Shown in pieces: positions 9,082 to 16,450 of a stretch of DNA of 44,114 nucleotides; positions within the stretch are counted from its first letter, which is position 1; every line of letters starts with the position of its first letter. Position numbers and translations under genes: made by a program. The notes below the pieces were generated by a model that saw only the letters and a list, made by a program, of their open reading frames with translations, did not search any database and had not been told where the DNA came from. The stretch comes from Corynebacterium otitidis ATCC 51513 (lineage in GTDB: Bacteria; Actinomycetota; Actinomycetes; Mycobacteriales; Mycobacteriaceae), in the NCBI RefSeq assembly GCF_000296405.1, contig NZ_JH815192.1, positions 243,607-287,720 of the forward strand, given 5' to 3'.

Positions 9082-9630
9082 GTGGCCCTCGACCGCGGCC
9101 GCATCGTCGACGAGGCGATGGGCATCCTCGACGAGTTCGGGCTCGGCGACGTCTCCATGCGGCGCATCGCCCGCGGCCTGGGCGTGCAGCCCGGCGCGCT
9201 CTACTGGCACTTCGAGACGAAGCAGGAGCTCATCGCGGCTCTCGCGGGCCGGATCGTCGAGCCCGTCCTCGCGGCCGCGCCGTGGCCGGACGCCGGCGAG
9301 TTGGCCCGGGCGCTGCGCCGGGCGGTGCTCGCGCACCGCGACGGCTCGGAGGTCCTCACCGCGGGCATGGCGCTGCCCGGGCTGTACGCGCGCCTGCTCT
9401 CCGCGGCGCGCGACGCGGTCGGCGGGGATGTGGCGGAGCCGGCGCGCTCGGCGGGGGCCGCGGCGCTGCTCCACGTCGTCGTCGGCGCGGTCGCGAGGGA
9501 GCAGGCGGGCGCGCAGCTCGACGCGGCGACCGGGCAGAGCGCGCCCGAGCGCCCGGACCCGGCCGCCGAGTTCGAGGACTCGCTGCGCGTGGTGCTCGCC
9601 GGGATCGGGGCGAGCGCCCGGCGCGGCTAG
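9082..9630 (+). CDS. TetR-family transcriptional regulator
   Basis: A 182-residue one-component repressor. The N-terminal helix-turn-helix is clear: RIVDEAMGILDEFGLGDVSM, then RRIARGLGVQPGALYWHFET and KQELI, the standard TetR recognition-helix pattern ending in YWHF. The C-terminal ligand domain (about residues 65-182) is Ala/Arg-rich and gives no ligand clue. Translation begins at GTG 9082, with AAAGGAG 6 nt upstream. It is divergent from the DUF2567 gene with a 146-nt gap, the usual arrangement for a regulator controlling itself and its neighbour. The DnaQ-like gene follows on the same strand after about 85 nt. The ligand and targets are unknown. Confidence 0.9.
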   Translation: MALDRGRIVDEAMGILDEFGLGDVSMRRIARGLGVQPGALYWHFETKQELIAALAGRIVEPVLAAAPWPDAGELARALRRAVLAHRDGSEVLTAGMALPGLYARLLSAARDAVGGDVAEPARSAGAAALLHVVVGAVAREQAGAQLDAATGQSAPERPDPAAEFEDSLRVVLAGIGASARRG

Positions 9631-9718
9631 CGCCGCCTCCCCGATACCATGGCGGCCACACGCCGCGCCGCTGATGCGGGCGCGGGCCGCGAGCGAGTGT
9701 CGAAGGGGAGTCATGGCG

Positions 9719-11116
9719 ATGGTGCAGGCAAGCGGGGCTAGGGTCGTCGTCGAGCCGGGCCGGGTGCGCGTCGCGCACGGCGCGCTGGCGGCGGCGCTCA
9801 GCGGCGAGTCGGAGCGCGTCATCGACCTCTCGGGCGTCGCCTCGGTGGAGATTAAGAAGCCCGGCCCCAGGATGGGCGGCGCGGTCGTTCTCGCCGGGGA
9901 GGGGTCGAGTGAGGAGATCCCCGTCGCGCCGAACGAACAGGCCGCCGCCGAGGAGATCGCCGACGCGGTGAGGGCGGCGCTGCGCGGCGAGGAGCCCGCC
10001 GCGGCGCAGGCCGTGCCGGGGCTCGACGCGCTCGCCGCCGCGCCCGGCTTCGCCGACGACGACCCGGGGCGGCTCGATCGGGTCGCGCTCGTGCCCGTCG
10101 AGTCCGGCCGCCCCGGCGAGCCCGTCGAGATCGACGTCCCCGCCGGCGACCCGGAGGGGATTCACGCCGCGCTCGCGCGGCTCGAGGAGGAGCTCGGCGG
10201 CGGGCTGCTCGTCGCGCACGACGCTCAGCGCCTCGTCGCGGGCATCGCCCGCGCCGCCGACGAGGCCGCCGGGGCCGACGACTCAGGAAACGAGGAGCCC
10301 GCCTCGCCGGCGTTTTTCTTCGGCTGCACCCGGGCGCTCGCCCGGCGCGTCAGCCCCGGGCTCGAGGACTACCGGCTCGGCGCCGTTAACGGGGAGCTCG
10401 CCGCCGCGGACGGGGAGCCCTCCTCGGCGACCGAGCGCGCCGCGGCGGTCGCGGGCGTGCTCGCCGCGCCGCGCGAGCGCGGCGAGGCGTCCTCCCCCGC
10501 CGCGGAGGTGTTCTTCGCCGCCGGCCTCACCCTCGGCATGGCCGCCGGGGCCGCGGCGCTGCCCGTGCAGCGCGACCGGGAGGGCGCGGGCATCAATACC
10601 CAGCGCGAGCTCCTGAGCTCCGGGGAGGCGCCCTCGGCCGCGGCGATCAGGTGGGTCAACGACGCGCTGCTCAACCAGGCCGAGGATTCCGAGCGCCGCC
10701 GGCGCGGCGCAGACGGCGGCGGCGACGCGGCCGGAAAGAAGCCCCGCGGCGGCGGGAAGGGCGGGCGCGGCGGCGGCCGCGCCCCCTGGCAGGGGGTCGC
10801 TACCCCGAAGGACCCGCCGAAGCCCAACGAGGACGCCGACGAGTCCGGCGCGCTTTACGGCGAGCACGTCACCCTCACCGGCGACTTCGAGCCCTTCGAC
10901 AAGGGCCGCCTGTGGGAGGGCATCGCCGAGCGCGGCGGGGTCGTCGGCAAGAACGTCACGAAGAAGACGACGATCCTCGTCATCGGGGCGTGGCGCTCGA
11001 CGACGTCGAAGCAGAAGCGCGCCGAGGAGCTCATCGACAAGGGCCAGGACATCGCCCTGTGGCCCGCGAAGCGCCTCTACTCGGAGCTGGGCCTCGACGA
11101 GGAGCCGCCCTTCTAG
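9719..11116 (+). CDS. DnaQ-like protein with degenerate exonuclease domain and C-terminal BRCT
   Basis: This 465-residue protein matches the layout of the corynebacterial 'DNA polymerase III epsilon-like' BRCT proteins. A beta-rich N-domain (1-90) is followed by an exonuclease-like region (about 100-290), a Gly/Lys/Arg-rich linker (325-360) and a BRCT domain (375-465; HVTLTGDFEPFDKGRLWEGI, KNVTKKTTILVIG, KQKRAEELIDKGQDIALW). In active members the exonuclease starts with a DxE motif. Here the matching stretch reads RVALVPVESGRPG. The second motif is LVAHDAQRLVAGI, without the usual Asp after NAQ/F, and the third lacks the HxxxxD pattern (EPSSATERAAAV). All the DEDDh metal ligands seem gone, so nuclease activity is unlikely and a DNA-end or protein-binding role via BRCT is more plausible. 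ATG 9713 is an alternative start; 9719 is 8 nt after GGAG. Confidence 0.8.
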   Translation: MVQASGARVVVEPGRVRVAHGALAAALSGESERVIDLSGVASVEIKKPGPRMGGAVVLAGEGSSEEIPVAPNEQAAAEEIADAVRAALRGEEPAAAQAVPGLDALAAAPGFADDDPGRLDRVALVPVESGRPGEPVEIDVPAGDPEGIHAALARLEEELGGGLLVAHDAQRLVAGIARAADEAAGADDSGNEEPASPAFFFGCTRALARRVSPGLEDYRLGAVNGELAAADGEPSSATERAAAVAGVLAAPRERGEASSPAAEVFFAAGLTLGMAAGAAALPVQRDREGAGINTQRELLSSGEAPSAAAIRWVNDALLNQAEDSERRRRGADGGGDAAGKKPRGGGKGGRGGGRAPWQGVATPKDPPKPNEDADESGALYGEHVTLTGDFEPFDKGRLWEGIAERGGVVGKNVTKKTTILVIGAWRSTTSKQKRAEELIDKGQDIALWPAKRLYSELGLDEEPPF

Positions 11117-11208
11117 GCCCGCTCCTCCCCGGACCGTGTCACCCCGCCGGCGCGCGGACATGCGTCTCTCCTTACGCTCCGCCCAGCCCGCCCCACGCCC
11201 GCGGCCAG

Positions 11209-11226
11209 GTGTTATCCTCTTAACAC
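11209..11226 (+). promoter_or_regulatory. perfect dyad GTGTTA-N6-TAACAC upstream of gltS
   Basis: A perfect 6-bp inverted repeat with a 6-bp spacer lies 75 nt before gltS. It covers a TATCCT hexamer (11213-11218) that could serve as a -10 box. The arrangement is typical of a repressor operator on a promoter; which regulator binds is unknown. Confidence 0.45.
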
Positions 11227-11301
11227 TTAACAATGCGGGTGGTGGGGCTTAACCGCGCTGCCGCCCGGGTGGTTTCGTATCACAAGGAGACACAAAAGAA
11301 C

Positions 11302-12777
11302 ATGAGTCCGCAGGCCATCGGCTTCGCCATCGTCCTGCTCGCGACAGTGATGCTCGTGGGCAAGTACCTCCGGGTGAGGGTGCCGCTCATCCAACGCCTC
11401 CTCCTGCCCAGCTCGATCGTCGCGGGCTTCGTCGCGCTGCTGGCCGGGCCCGAGGTCCTCGGCCGCATCGGCGAGGCCACCGGCATCGACTGGCTCGCCG
11501 ACGGCGGCGTGTTCAGCGAGGACATCGTCTCCGTGTGGAAGACCCTGCCCGGGCTGCTCATCTCCGTGGTGTTCGCCACCCTCTTCCTCGGCGCGCCGCT
11601 GCCGAAGATCGGCCGCGTGGTGAAGATGGCCGGCCCGCAGCTCTCCATCGGCGCGGCCTACGGCTCCGGCCAGTACGTCGTCGGCCTGCTCGCCGGGGTG
11701 CTCATCCTCGCGCCGCTCTTCCACCTCGAGCCGTTCATCGGCGGGCTGCTCGAGGTGTCCTTCGAGGGCGGGCACGGCACCGCCGCGGGCATGGCGCCCG
11801 CCTTCGAGGAGATGGGCTACGGGGAGCTCGGCGACCTCTCGCTCGCGCTCGCGACCGTCGGCCTCGTCTCCGGCATCGTCATCGGCGTCGCCGTCATCAA
11901 CTGGGGCGTGCGCACCGGCCGCACCGAGGTGCTCGACAAGATCGAGGACCAGTCCCCCGCCGAGCTGCAGGGCCTCTACTCCGACAACGAGACCGTCTAC
12001 GCCGGCAAGATGACCTCCCGGCCCAGCTCCATCGAGCCGCTCACCCTCCACGTCGCGATCATCGGCCTGGCCATCATCATCGGCTGGCTCATCCTCCAGG
12101 GCCTCGTGCTCCTCGAGGACTGGCTGTGGGGCCAGCCCGACTCCGTGTGGGGCGGCGACGAGGGCGTCACGCTGCTCGGCTACGTGCCGCTCTTCCCGCT
12201 GGCCATGCTCGGCGGCGTCATCATCCAGTTCTTCCTCGACCGCACCGGCCGCTCCCAGCTCGTCGACGCGCAGCTCATGCAGCGCATCCAGGGCCTCGCG
12301 CTCGACATCCTCATCGTCGCGGCGCTCGCCACGATCTCGCTGCAGGTCATCGCGGACTACTGGCAGGCCTTCGTCGTGCTCTCCATCGTCGGCATCATCT
12401 TCTGCACGGTCATGCTCGTCTACTTCACCCCACGGGTCATCCCGAAGTTCTGGCTCGAGCGCGGCATCGCCGACTTCGGCCAGTCCATGGGCGTGACCGC
12501 CACCGGCCTGGCGCTGCTCAAGGTCGCCGACCCCGACGACCAGTCCCCCGCCCTCGAGGCCTTCGGCTACAAGCAGCTCTTCTTCGAGCCCATCTTCGGC
12601 GGCGGGCTCATCACCGCCATCGCCATCCCCGCAATGGTCGCCGCCGGCAACGTGTGGGTCGTCTTCATCCCCATGCTCATCCTCTTTATCGTCGCCCTCG
12701 GCGCGGGCATGTACTACCGGCGCGGCGTCGCGAGCGGCAAGTTCACCGACCCCATCGTCGAGGAGGCCAAGGATTAA
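11302..12777 (+). CDS. gltS: sodium/glutamate symporter
   Basis: GltS (ESS family) imports L- and often D-glutamate with Na+. The product has 491 residues and many hydrophobic helices. It contains the family hallmark [20 protein letters not shown] in the first half and a second half-repeat with [20 protein letters not shown] and [18 protein letters not shown] chose ATG 11302 because AAGGAG lies upstream (12 nt) and the protein then starts directly with the first helix ([18 protein letters not shown]). The longer frame from 11233 lies downstream of the dyad but adds unrelated residues. The last codons contain AGGAGG (12761-12766) that appears to serve the next gene, whose start overlaps this stop codon. 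Confidence 0.92.
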   Translation: MSPQAIGFAIVLLATVMLVGKYLRVRVPLIQRLLLPSSIVAGFVALLAGPEVLGRIGEATGIDWLADGGVFSEDIVSVWKTLPGLLISVVFATLFLGAPLPKIGRVVKMAGPQLSIGAAYGSGQYVVGLLAGVLILAPLFHLEPFIGGLLEVSFEGGHGTAAGMAPAFEEMGYGELGDLSLALATVGLVSGIVIGVAVINWGVRTGRTEVLDKIEDQSPAELQGLYSDNETVYAGKMTSRPSSIEPLTLHVAIIGLAIIIGWLILQGLVLLEDWLWGQPDSVWGGDEGVTLLGYVPLFPLAMLGGVIIQFFLDRTGRSQLVDAQLMQRIQGLALDILIVAALATISLQVIADYWQAFVVLSIVGIIFCTVMLVYFTPRVIPKFWLERGIADFGQSMGVTATGLALLKVADPDDQSPALEAFGYKQLFFEPIFGGGLITAIAIPAMVAAGNVWVVFIPMLILFIVALGAGMYYRRGVASGKFTDPIVEEAKD

Positions 12778-13582
12778 CTCCCTCCCTGCAACCGAGCGCG
12801 CCCGGCGGGCGGAACTCTCCCCCGCCGCGGCGCGCCGCGCGTTTCGCGACGGGTACCGAGGCCACACCGCCGGCTGGTGCGCCGGCTTCGCGCAGGCCAA
12901 CCTCGTCGCCGTGCCCCGATCCATCGCCTTCGACCTGCTGCTGCTCGCGCAGCGCAACCCCAAGCCCTGCCCGGTGCTGGGCGTGCTCGACGCCGGGGAG
13001 ACCGCAGGGCCTCTGCTGCCCGGCGGGGACGTGCGAACGGATCTGCCCGCCTACCGCGTCTACGAAAAGGGCCGGCTCGTCGCCGAGCCCACCGACGCGC
13101 GCGAGTGCTGGCGAGACGACCTCGTGTCCTTCCTCATCGGCTGCTCGTTCACCTTCGAGGCTCCCCTCGAGCGCGCCGGCATCCCGCTCGCCCACGTCGA
13201 GCAGGATCGCACCGTGCCGATGTACCGCACCAGCCGCAGGCTTGAGCCGGCGGGGAGCCTCGGCGGGCCGCTGGTCGTCTCGATGAGGCCGATCCCCGCG
13301 GATCGCGTCGCGGACGCGGTGCGCATCAGTGCGCGCTACCCCGCCGTGCACGGCGCGCCCGTCCACGTCGGCGACCCGGCCGCACTCGGGATCGGGGACC
13401 TGGCGGAGCCCGACTTCGGCGAGCCCGTCGACATCCCAGATGGCACGATCCCGGTGTTCTGGGCGTGCGGCGTCACCCCGCAGGCCGCGGTCATGGAGTC
13501 CGCCCCGGAGCTCGCGATCTGCCACGCGCCAGGCAACATGCTCATCACCGACCTGCGCGACGAGGAGCTTCTCGCGCCGTAG
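12773..13582 (+). CDS. D-glutamate cyclase (DUF1445 family), probable ATT start
   Basis: DUF1445 proteins include mammalian D-glutamate cyclase, which turns D-glutamate into 5-oxo-D-proline; bacterial members were long called putative hydro-lyases. Family motifs are [51 protein letters not shown] and [13 protein letters not shown]. Only from GTG 12911 is there a standard start, but that would delete clear family sequence upstream ([19 protein letters not shown], then the QANL motif). No ATG, GTG, TTG or CTG exists in that upstream stretch. ATT at 12773 lies 6 nt after a perfect AGGAGG and overlaps the gltS stop (ATTAA), giving 269 residues, a normal family length. I therefore place the start there. 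It is coupled to gltS, so the pair likely imports and disposes of glutamate. Confidence 0.8.
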   Translation: MNSLPATERARRAELSPAAARRAFRDGYRGHTAGWCAGFAQANLVAVPRSIAFDLLLLAQRNPKPCPVLGVLDAGETAGPLLPGGDVRTDLPAYRVYEKGRLVAEPTDARECWRDDLVSFLIGCSFTFEAPLERAGIPLAHVEQDRTVPMYRTSRRLEPAGSLGGPLVVSMRPIPADRVADAVRISARYPAVHGAPVHVGDPAALGIGDLAEPDFGEPVDIPDGTIPVFWACGVTPQAAVMESAPELAICHAPGNMLITDLRDEELLAP

Positions 13583-13594
13583 GCCCGGCCGCGG

Positions 13595-13611
13595 CCCCGC
13601 CTCCGGCGGGG
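13595..13611 (+). terminator. hairpin after the D-glutamate cyclase gene
   Basis: CCCCGCC-TCC-GGCGGGG is a perfect 7-bp stem 13 nt past the stop codon. No T-run follows, so termination is only a guess. Confidence 0.35.
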
Positions 13612-13710
13612 AGCCGCCGCTGAAGGGGCGGTGGACGCGGGGAGGAGCGGGCGCCCCGGCGGGGCATTGTTCCCGGTGTTTAGCGCTCCCCTCCCCTTCC
13701 CGGGGCGCCG

Positions 13711-14112
13711 TTACTCGCGACCCTTGAGGCGGTTGATCTCGCGGCGCTCCCGGGCGGTGGGCTTGCCCGCGCCCCGGTCGCGCTTGGGCAGCTGCACGTA
13801 GCTATCGAGCCCCCGCTCCCGCGGGGTTAAGTCGACGTAGCAGACGCGGGCGACCTTCGGGCCCACCCGCTTCGAGACCGTCGCCATGACCTCGAGCTCC
13901 ACGTGCCGGTTCTGACCCCACAGCGTGATGCGCTGCCCGGGCACGACGTGCTGGGAGGCCTTGGCGGTCTTGTCGCCGACCTTGACGTGGCCGGCCTTGC
14001 ACGCCTGCGTCGCCTCCGAGCGGCGCTTGAAGAACCGCGTGGCCCACAGCCACGAGTCGACCCGCACCGGCAGGCCGCCGGGCTCCGTGGGGGACTGCTC
14101 CGCCTTCGCCAT
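13711..14112 (-). CDS. S4-domain RNA-binding protein (Hsp15/HslR-like)
   Basis: The 133-residue product has a single S4 RNA-binding domain at about residues 12-75: VRVDSWLWATRFFKRRSEAT, then CKAGHVKVGDKTAKASQHV and PGQRITL. A basic tail rich in Arg/Lys follows (PKRDRGAGKPTARERREINR). This matches the HslR/Hsp15 family, which in E. coli binds stalled 50S subunits carrying nascent-chain tRNA. ATG 14112 (MAKAEQSP) was preferred over an upstream ATG because AGGAGG lies 9 nt before it. It is transcribed leftward and is separated from the upstream small membrane gene by about 105 nt. The stress-rescue role is family inference. Confidence 0.88.
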   Translation of the reverse strand: MAKAEQSPTEPGGLPVRVDSWLWATRFFKRRSEATQACKAGHVKVGDKTAKASQHVVPGQRITLWGQNRHVELEVMATVSKRVGPKVARVCYVDLTPRERGLDSYVQLPKRDRGAGKPTARERREINRLKGRE

Positions 14113-14216
14113 CGAGCGACACCTCCTCAAACCGGCCGGGATCGTGGGCGCGCCCGCCGCCGGCCCCGGCGGGCGCGGGGTGAAAGGAAAGGCCCTAGGC
14201 CTCAGGGGCGCTTCGG

Positions 14217-14453
14217 CTAGCGCCGCTCGTCGTCGCGGTGGTTGATGATCGAGCGGACTTTAAGCGCCGAGTAGCCGCCGCCCACGACCGCGACGATGAG
14301 GCCCAAGAGGAGGAACGTCCAGTTCGCGATGATGCCCAGCGCGATGCCGGCAACCAGCCCGACGCCCACGAAGACGAGCGCGTTGCGCGAGTGGCGGCGC
14401 ACCTCCAGCTTGCGGGACTCGATGGGGTTCACCGGGAGGTTGTCTTTAGCCAT
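14217..14453 (-). CDS. small two-helix membrane protein
   Basis: A 78-residue protein with a basic N-terminus (NPIESRKLEVRRHSRN) and two hydrophobic helices, about residues 25-43 and 45-62. A charged C-terminus follows (KVRSIINHRDDERR). I recognise no family with known function. Both ends being charged and cytoplasmic suggests a hairpin inner-membrane protein. The ATG is preceded at 6 nt by TATGAT with no ribosome site, so the mRNA is probably leaderless and the gene has its own promoter despite lying just after yigZ on the same strand. Confidence 0.75.
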   Translation of the reverse strand: MAKDNLPVNPIESRKLEVRRHSRNALVFVGVGLVAGIALGIIANWTFLLLGLIVAVVGGGYSALKVRSIINHRDDERR

Positions 14454-14459
14454 GCGCCC

Positions 14460-14465
14460 ATCATA
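14460..14465 (-). promoter_or_regulatory. -10 box of leaderless small membrane gene
   Basis: TATGAT on the minus strand lies 6 nt before ATG 14453. It overlaps the last codons of yigZ. Confidence 0.55.
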
Positions 14466-15132
14466 GGGCGCGCTCGGACCAGCGGGCGCCGACGGCCCGG
14501 GGCTCGGCCTCGCCCTTCGTCAGCGCCGCGATCAGGCCCGCGAGCTCCTCGCCGCCGCCGGGCTCGGTGGTGAGGGTCAGCGTCGCGACGCGGCCGTAAG
14601 ACACGTCGGCGACGTCCACGCCGCGGGCGCGCAGCTCCGCCTCGACGCGTCCGGCGGCCGCGTGGTCGAGGCCGAGCTCGTAGGCCTCCCGCGGCTCGCG
14701 GCGCGCCCGGGGCACCTCGGGCAACAGGTCGCCGACCGAGTTGGAGTAGGCGTGCACGAGACCGCCCGCGCCGAGCTTCACGCCCCCGAAGTAGCGCACG
14801 ACGACCGCCGCGACGTCGAGGAGGCCTGAGCCCTGGAGCTGCTCGAGCATGGGGCGCCCCGCCGTGCCGGAGGGTTCCCCGTCGTCGGAGGAGCGCTCCA
14901 CCGGCTGGGCGGCGTCGACGTGCACCCGGTAGGCGCTGCAGTGGTGGGTGGCGTCCGGGTAGGCGGCGCGCACCTCGTCGACGAAGGCGCGGGCCTCCTC
15001 GGGGGTCTCGGCGCGGCCGATGAGGCAGATGAAGCGCGAGCGTTTGATCTCCGTCTCGCCCACGGTCGTCGGCCCCGGGCGGGGCCGCTCGTAGGGCTCC
15101 CCTAGGGCGGGGGCGTTCTCGTCGGCGGGCAT
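14461..15132 (-). CDS. yigZ: YigZ/IMPACT-family protein
   Basis: This 223-residue protein has the UPF0029 (Impact N-terminal) domain. The signature THHCSAYRV and SDDGEPSGTAGRPMLEQL is followed by the conserved VVVRYFGGVKLGAGGLVHAY, and a YigZ C-terminal ferredoxin-like domain covers roughly residues 150-215. The family binds nucleic acid or ribosome-associated partners, but no firm bacterial activity is established. It starts at ATG 15132, 4 nt after the ilvA stop codon, so it is read with ilvA. The linkage to ilvA may be only operon packing. Confidence 0.92.
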   Translation of the reverse strand: MPADENAPALGEPYERPRPGPTTVGETEIKRSRFICLIGRAETPEEARAFVDEVRAAYPDATHHCSAYRVHVDAAQPVERSSDDGEPSGTAGRPMLEQLQGSGLLDVAAVVVRYFGGVKLGAGGLVHAYSNSVGDLLPEVPRARREPREAYELGLDHAAAGRVEAELRARGVDVADVSYGRVATLTLTTEPGGGEELAGLIAALTKGEAEPRAVGARWSERAL

Positions 15133-15136
15133 CCGG

Positions 15137-16420
15137 CTAGATCAAGTACTCGTAGACGCTCGAGCCGGGGCGGAGGTACTCGCACTGCGGGCCGGTGTTC
15201 TCGATGCGCTCGAAGAGCTGCTCGAGGTCCGCGGCGTCGCCGAGCTCGATGCCGACGAGCGCGGTGCCGATGTCGCGGTTGTTGCGCTTGAGGTACTCGA
15301 AGCGGGTGATGTCGTCGTTGGGGCCTAGCACGTCGATGAGGAAGTGGCGCAGCTGGCCGGGCTCCTGCGGGAAGTTGACGAGGAAGTAGTGCTTTAAGCC
15401 CCGGTGCACGAGGGAGCGCTCCATGATCTCGCTGTAGCGCAGCACGTCGTTGTTGCCCCCGGAGACGACGCACACGACCGTCTCGCCGGGCCTGGGCCGA
15501 AGCTCCTTGAGCCCCGCGACGGACAGCGCGCCGGCGGGCTCGGCGATGATGCCCTCGTTTTGGTAGAGGCCGAGCAGCTCCGTGCAGGTCGCGCCCTCGG
15601 AGACGGTCATCGCATGGATGCGGGAGAGGTTCTTCTCGATGATGCGGTAGGTGACGTCCCCGATGCGGCGCACGGCCGCGCCGTCGATGAACGGGTCGAG
15701 CTCGTCGAGCGTGACGGGCCCGCCCGCGTCGAGCGCCGCGGTGAGCGAGGGCGCGCCCTCGGGCTCGGCGCCGACGACCGCGGTGCGCGGCGCGAGCTCC
15801 GCGACGTAGCTCGTGATCCCGGAGATGAGCCCGCCGCCGCCGACGGGCACGACGATCGTGTCGAGCGAGCGGCCCTGCGAGGCGAGCTGGGAGAGCACCT
15901 CGGCGGCGACGCTGCCCTGCCCGGCAATGGTCTCCTTCGCGTCGAAGGGTTCCACCACGGTCGCGCCGCGCTCCTCGGCATCGGCGCGGGCGGCGGCGGC
16001 CGCCTCGTCGAAGGTGTCGCCGGTGACGACGAGCTCGACGGCGTCGCCGCCGTGCACGCGGATGCGGCTGCGCTTCTGCAGGGGCGTCTTCGTCGGCACG
16101 AAGATCCGGCCCTGGATGCCCAGCGACTTGCACGCGTATGCCACGCCCTGGGCGTGGTTGCCCGCGGAAGCGGCGACGATGCCGGCCTCGCGGGCCTCGT
16201 CGGAGAGCTGGCTGATCGCGTTGTAGGCGCCGCGGATCTTGTACGAGCGCACGTCCTGGAGGTCCTCCCGCTTGAGGAAGACCTCCGCGCCCGTCTCCTC
16301 GGAGAGCCGCGGGCAGTACTGCAGCGGGGTCGGCGCGATCACCCCGGAGATGCGGGCCTGGGCCTGCTGGATGTCTGCGGCGTGGACCACGGGTTCTGTC
16401 TCGCGGGAGGAGGTGCTCAT
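15137..16420 (-). CDS. ilvA: threonine ammonia-lyase (threonine dehydratase)
   Basis: IlvA deaminates L-threonine to 2-oxobutanoate, the committed step of isoleucine synthesis, using PLP. The 427 residues fit the short Corynebacterium type. The PLP lysine lies in VRSYKIRGAYNAIS, with SAGNHAQGVAYA and the glycine loop VPVGGGGLISG downstream. A single ACT-like regulatory domain at the C-terminus (about 335-427; YFLVNFPQEPGQLRHFL, DITRFEYLKRNNRDIG) would give feedback control by isoleucine. No Shine-Dalgarno site precedes ATG 16420; instead TAGACT lies 8 nt upstream, suggesting a leaderless mRNA from a promoter just after dnaE. It is followed by yigZ. Confidence 0.96.
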   Translation of the reverse strand: MSTSSRETEPVVHAADIQQAQARISGVIAPTPLQYCPRLSEETGAEVFLKREDLQDVRSYKIRGAYNAISQLSDEAREAGIVAASAGNHAQGVAYACKSLGIQGRIFVPTKTPLQKRSRIRVHGGDAVELVVTGDTFDEAAAAARADAEERGATVVEPFDAKETIAGQGSVAAEVLSQLASQGRSLDTIVVPVGGGGLISGITSYVAELAPRTAVVGAEPEGAPSLTAALDAGGPVTLDELDPFIDGAAVRRIGDVTYRIIEKNLSRIHAMTVSEGATCTELLGLYQNEGIIAEPAGALSVAGLKELRPRPGETVVCVVSGGNNDVLRYSEIMERSLVHRGLKHYFLVNFPQEPGQLRHFLIDVLGPNDDITRFEYLKRNNRDIGTALVGIELGDAADLEQLFERIENTGPQCEYLRPGSSVYEYLI

Positions 16421-16428
16421 GGCGCCAC

Positions 16429-16434
16429 AGTCTA
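16429..16434 (-). promoter_or_regulatory. -10 box of leaderless ilvA
   Basis: Minus-strand TAGACT lies 8 nt before the ilvA ATG. The same hexamer and spacing occur before dnaE. Confidence 0.55.
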
Positions 16435-16450
16435 CCGACCGGCCCGGCGC

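Noticed and set aside
12911..13582. Short form of the D-glutamate cyclase starting at GTG 12911
   Set aside because: It would remove conserved family sequence, including QANLVAVP and the preceding helix, and has no ribosome site of its own.
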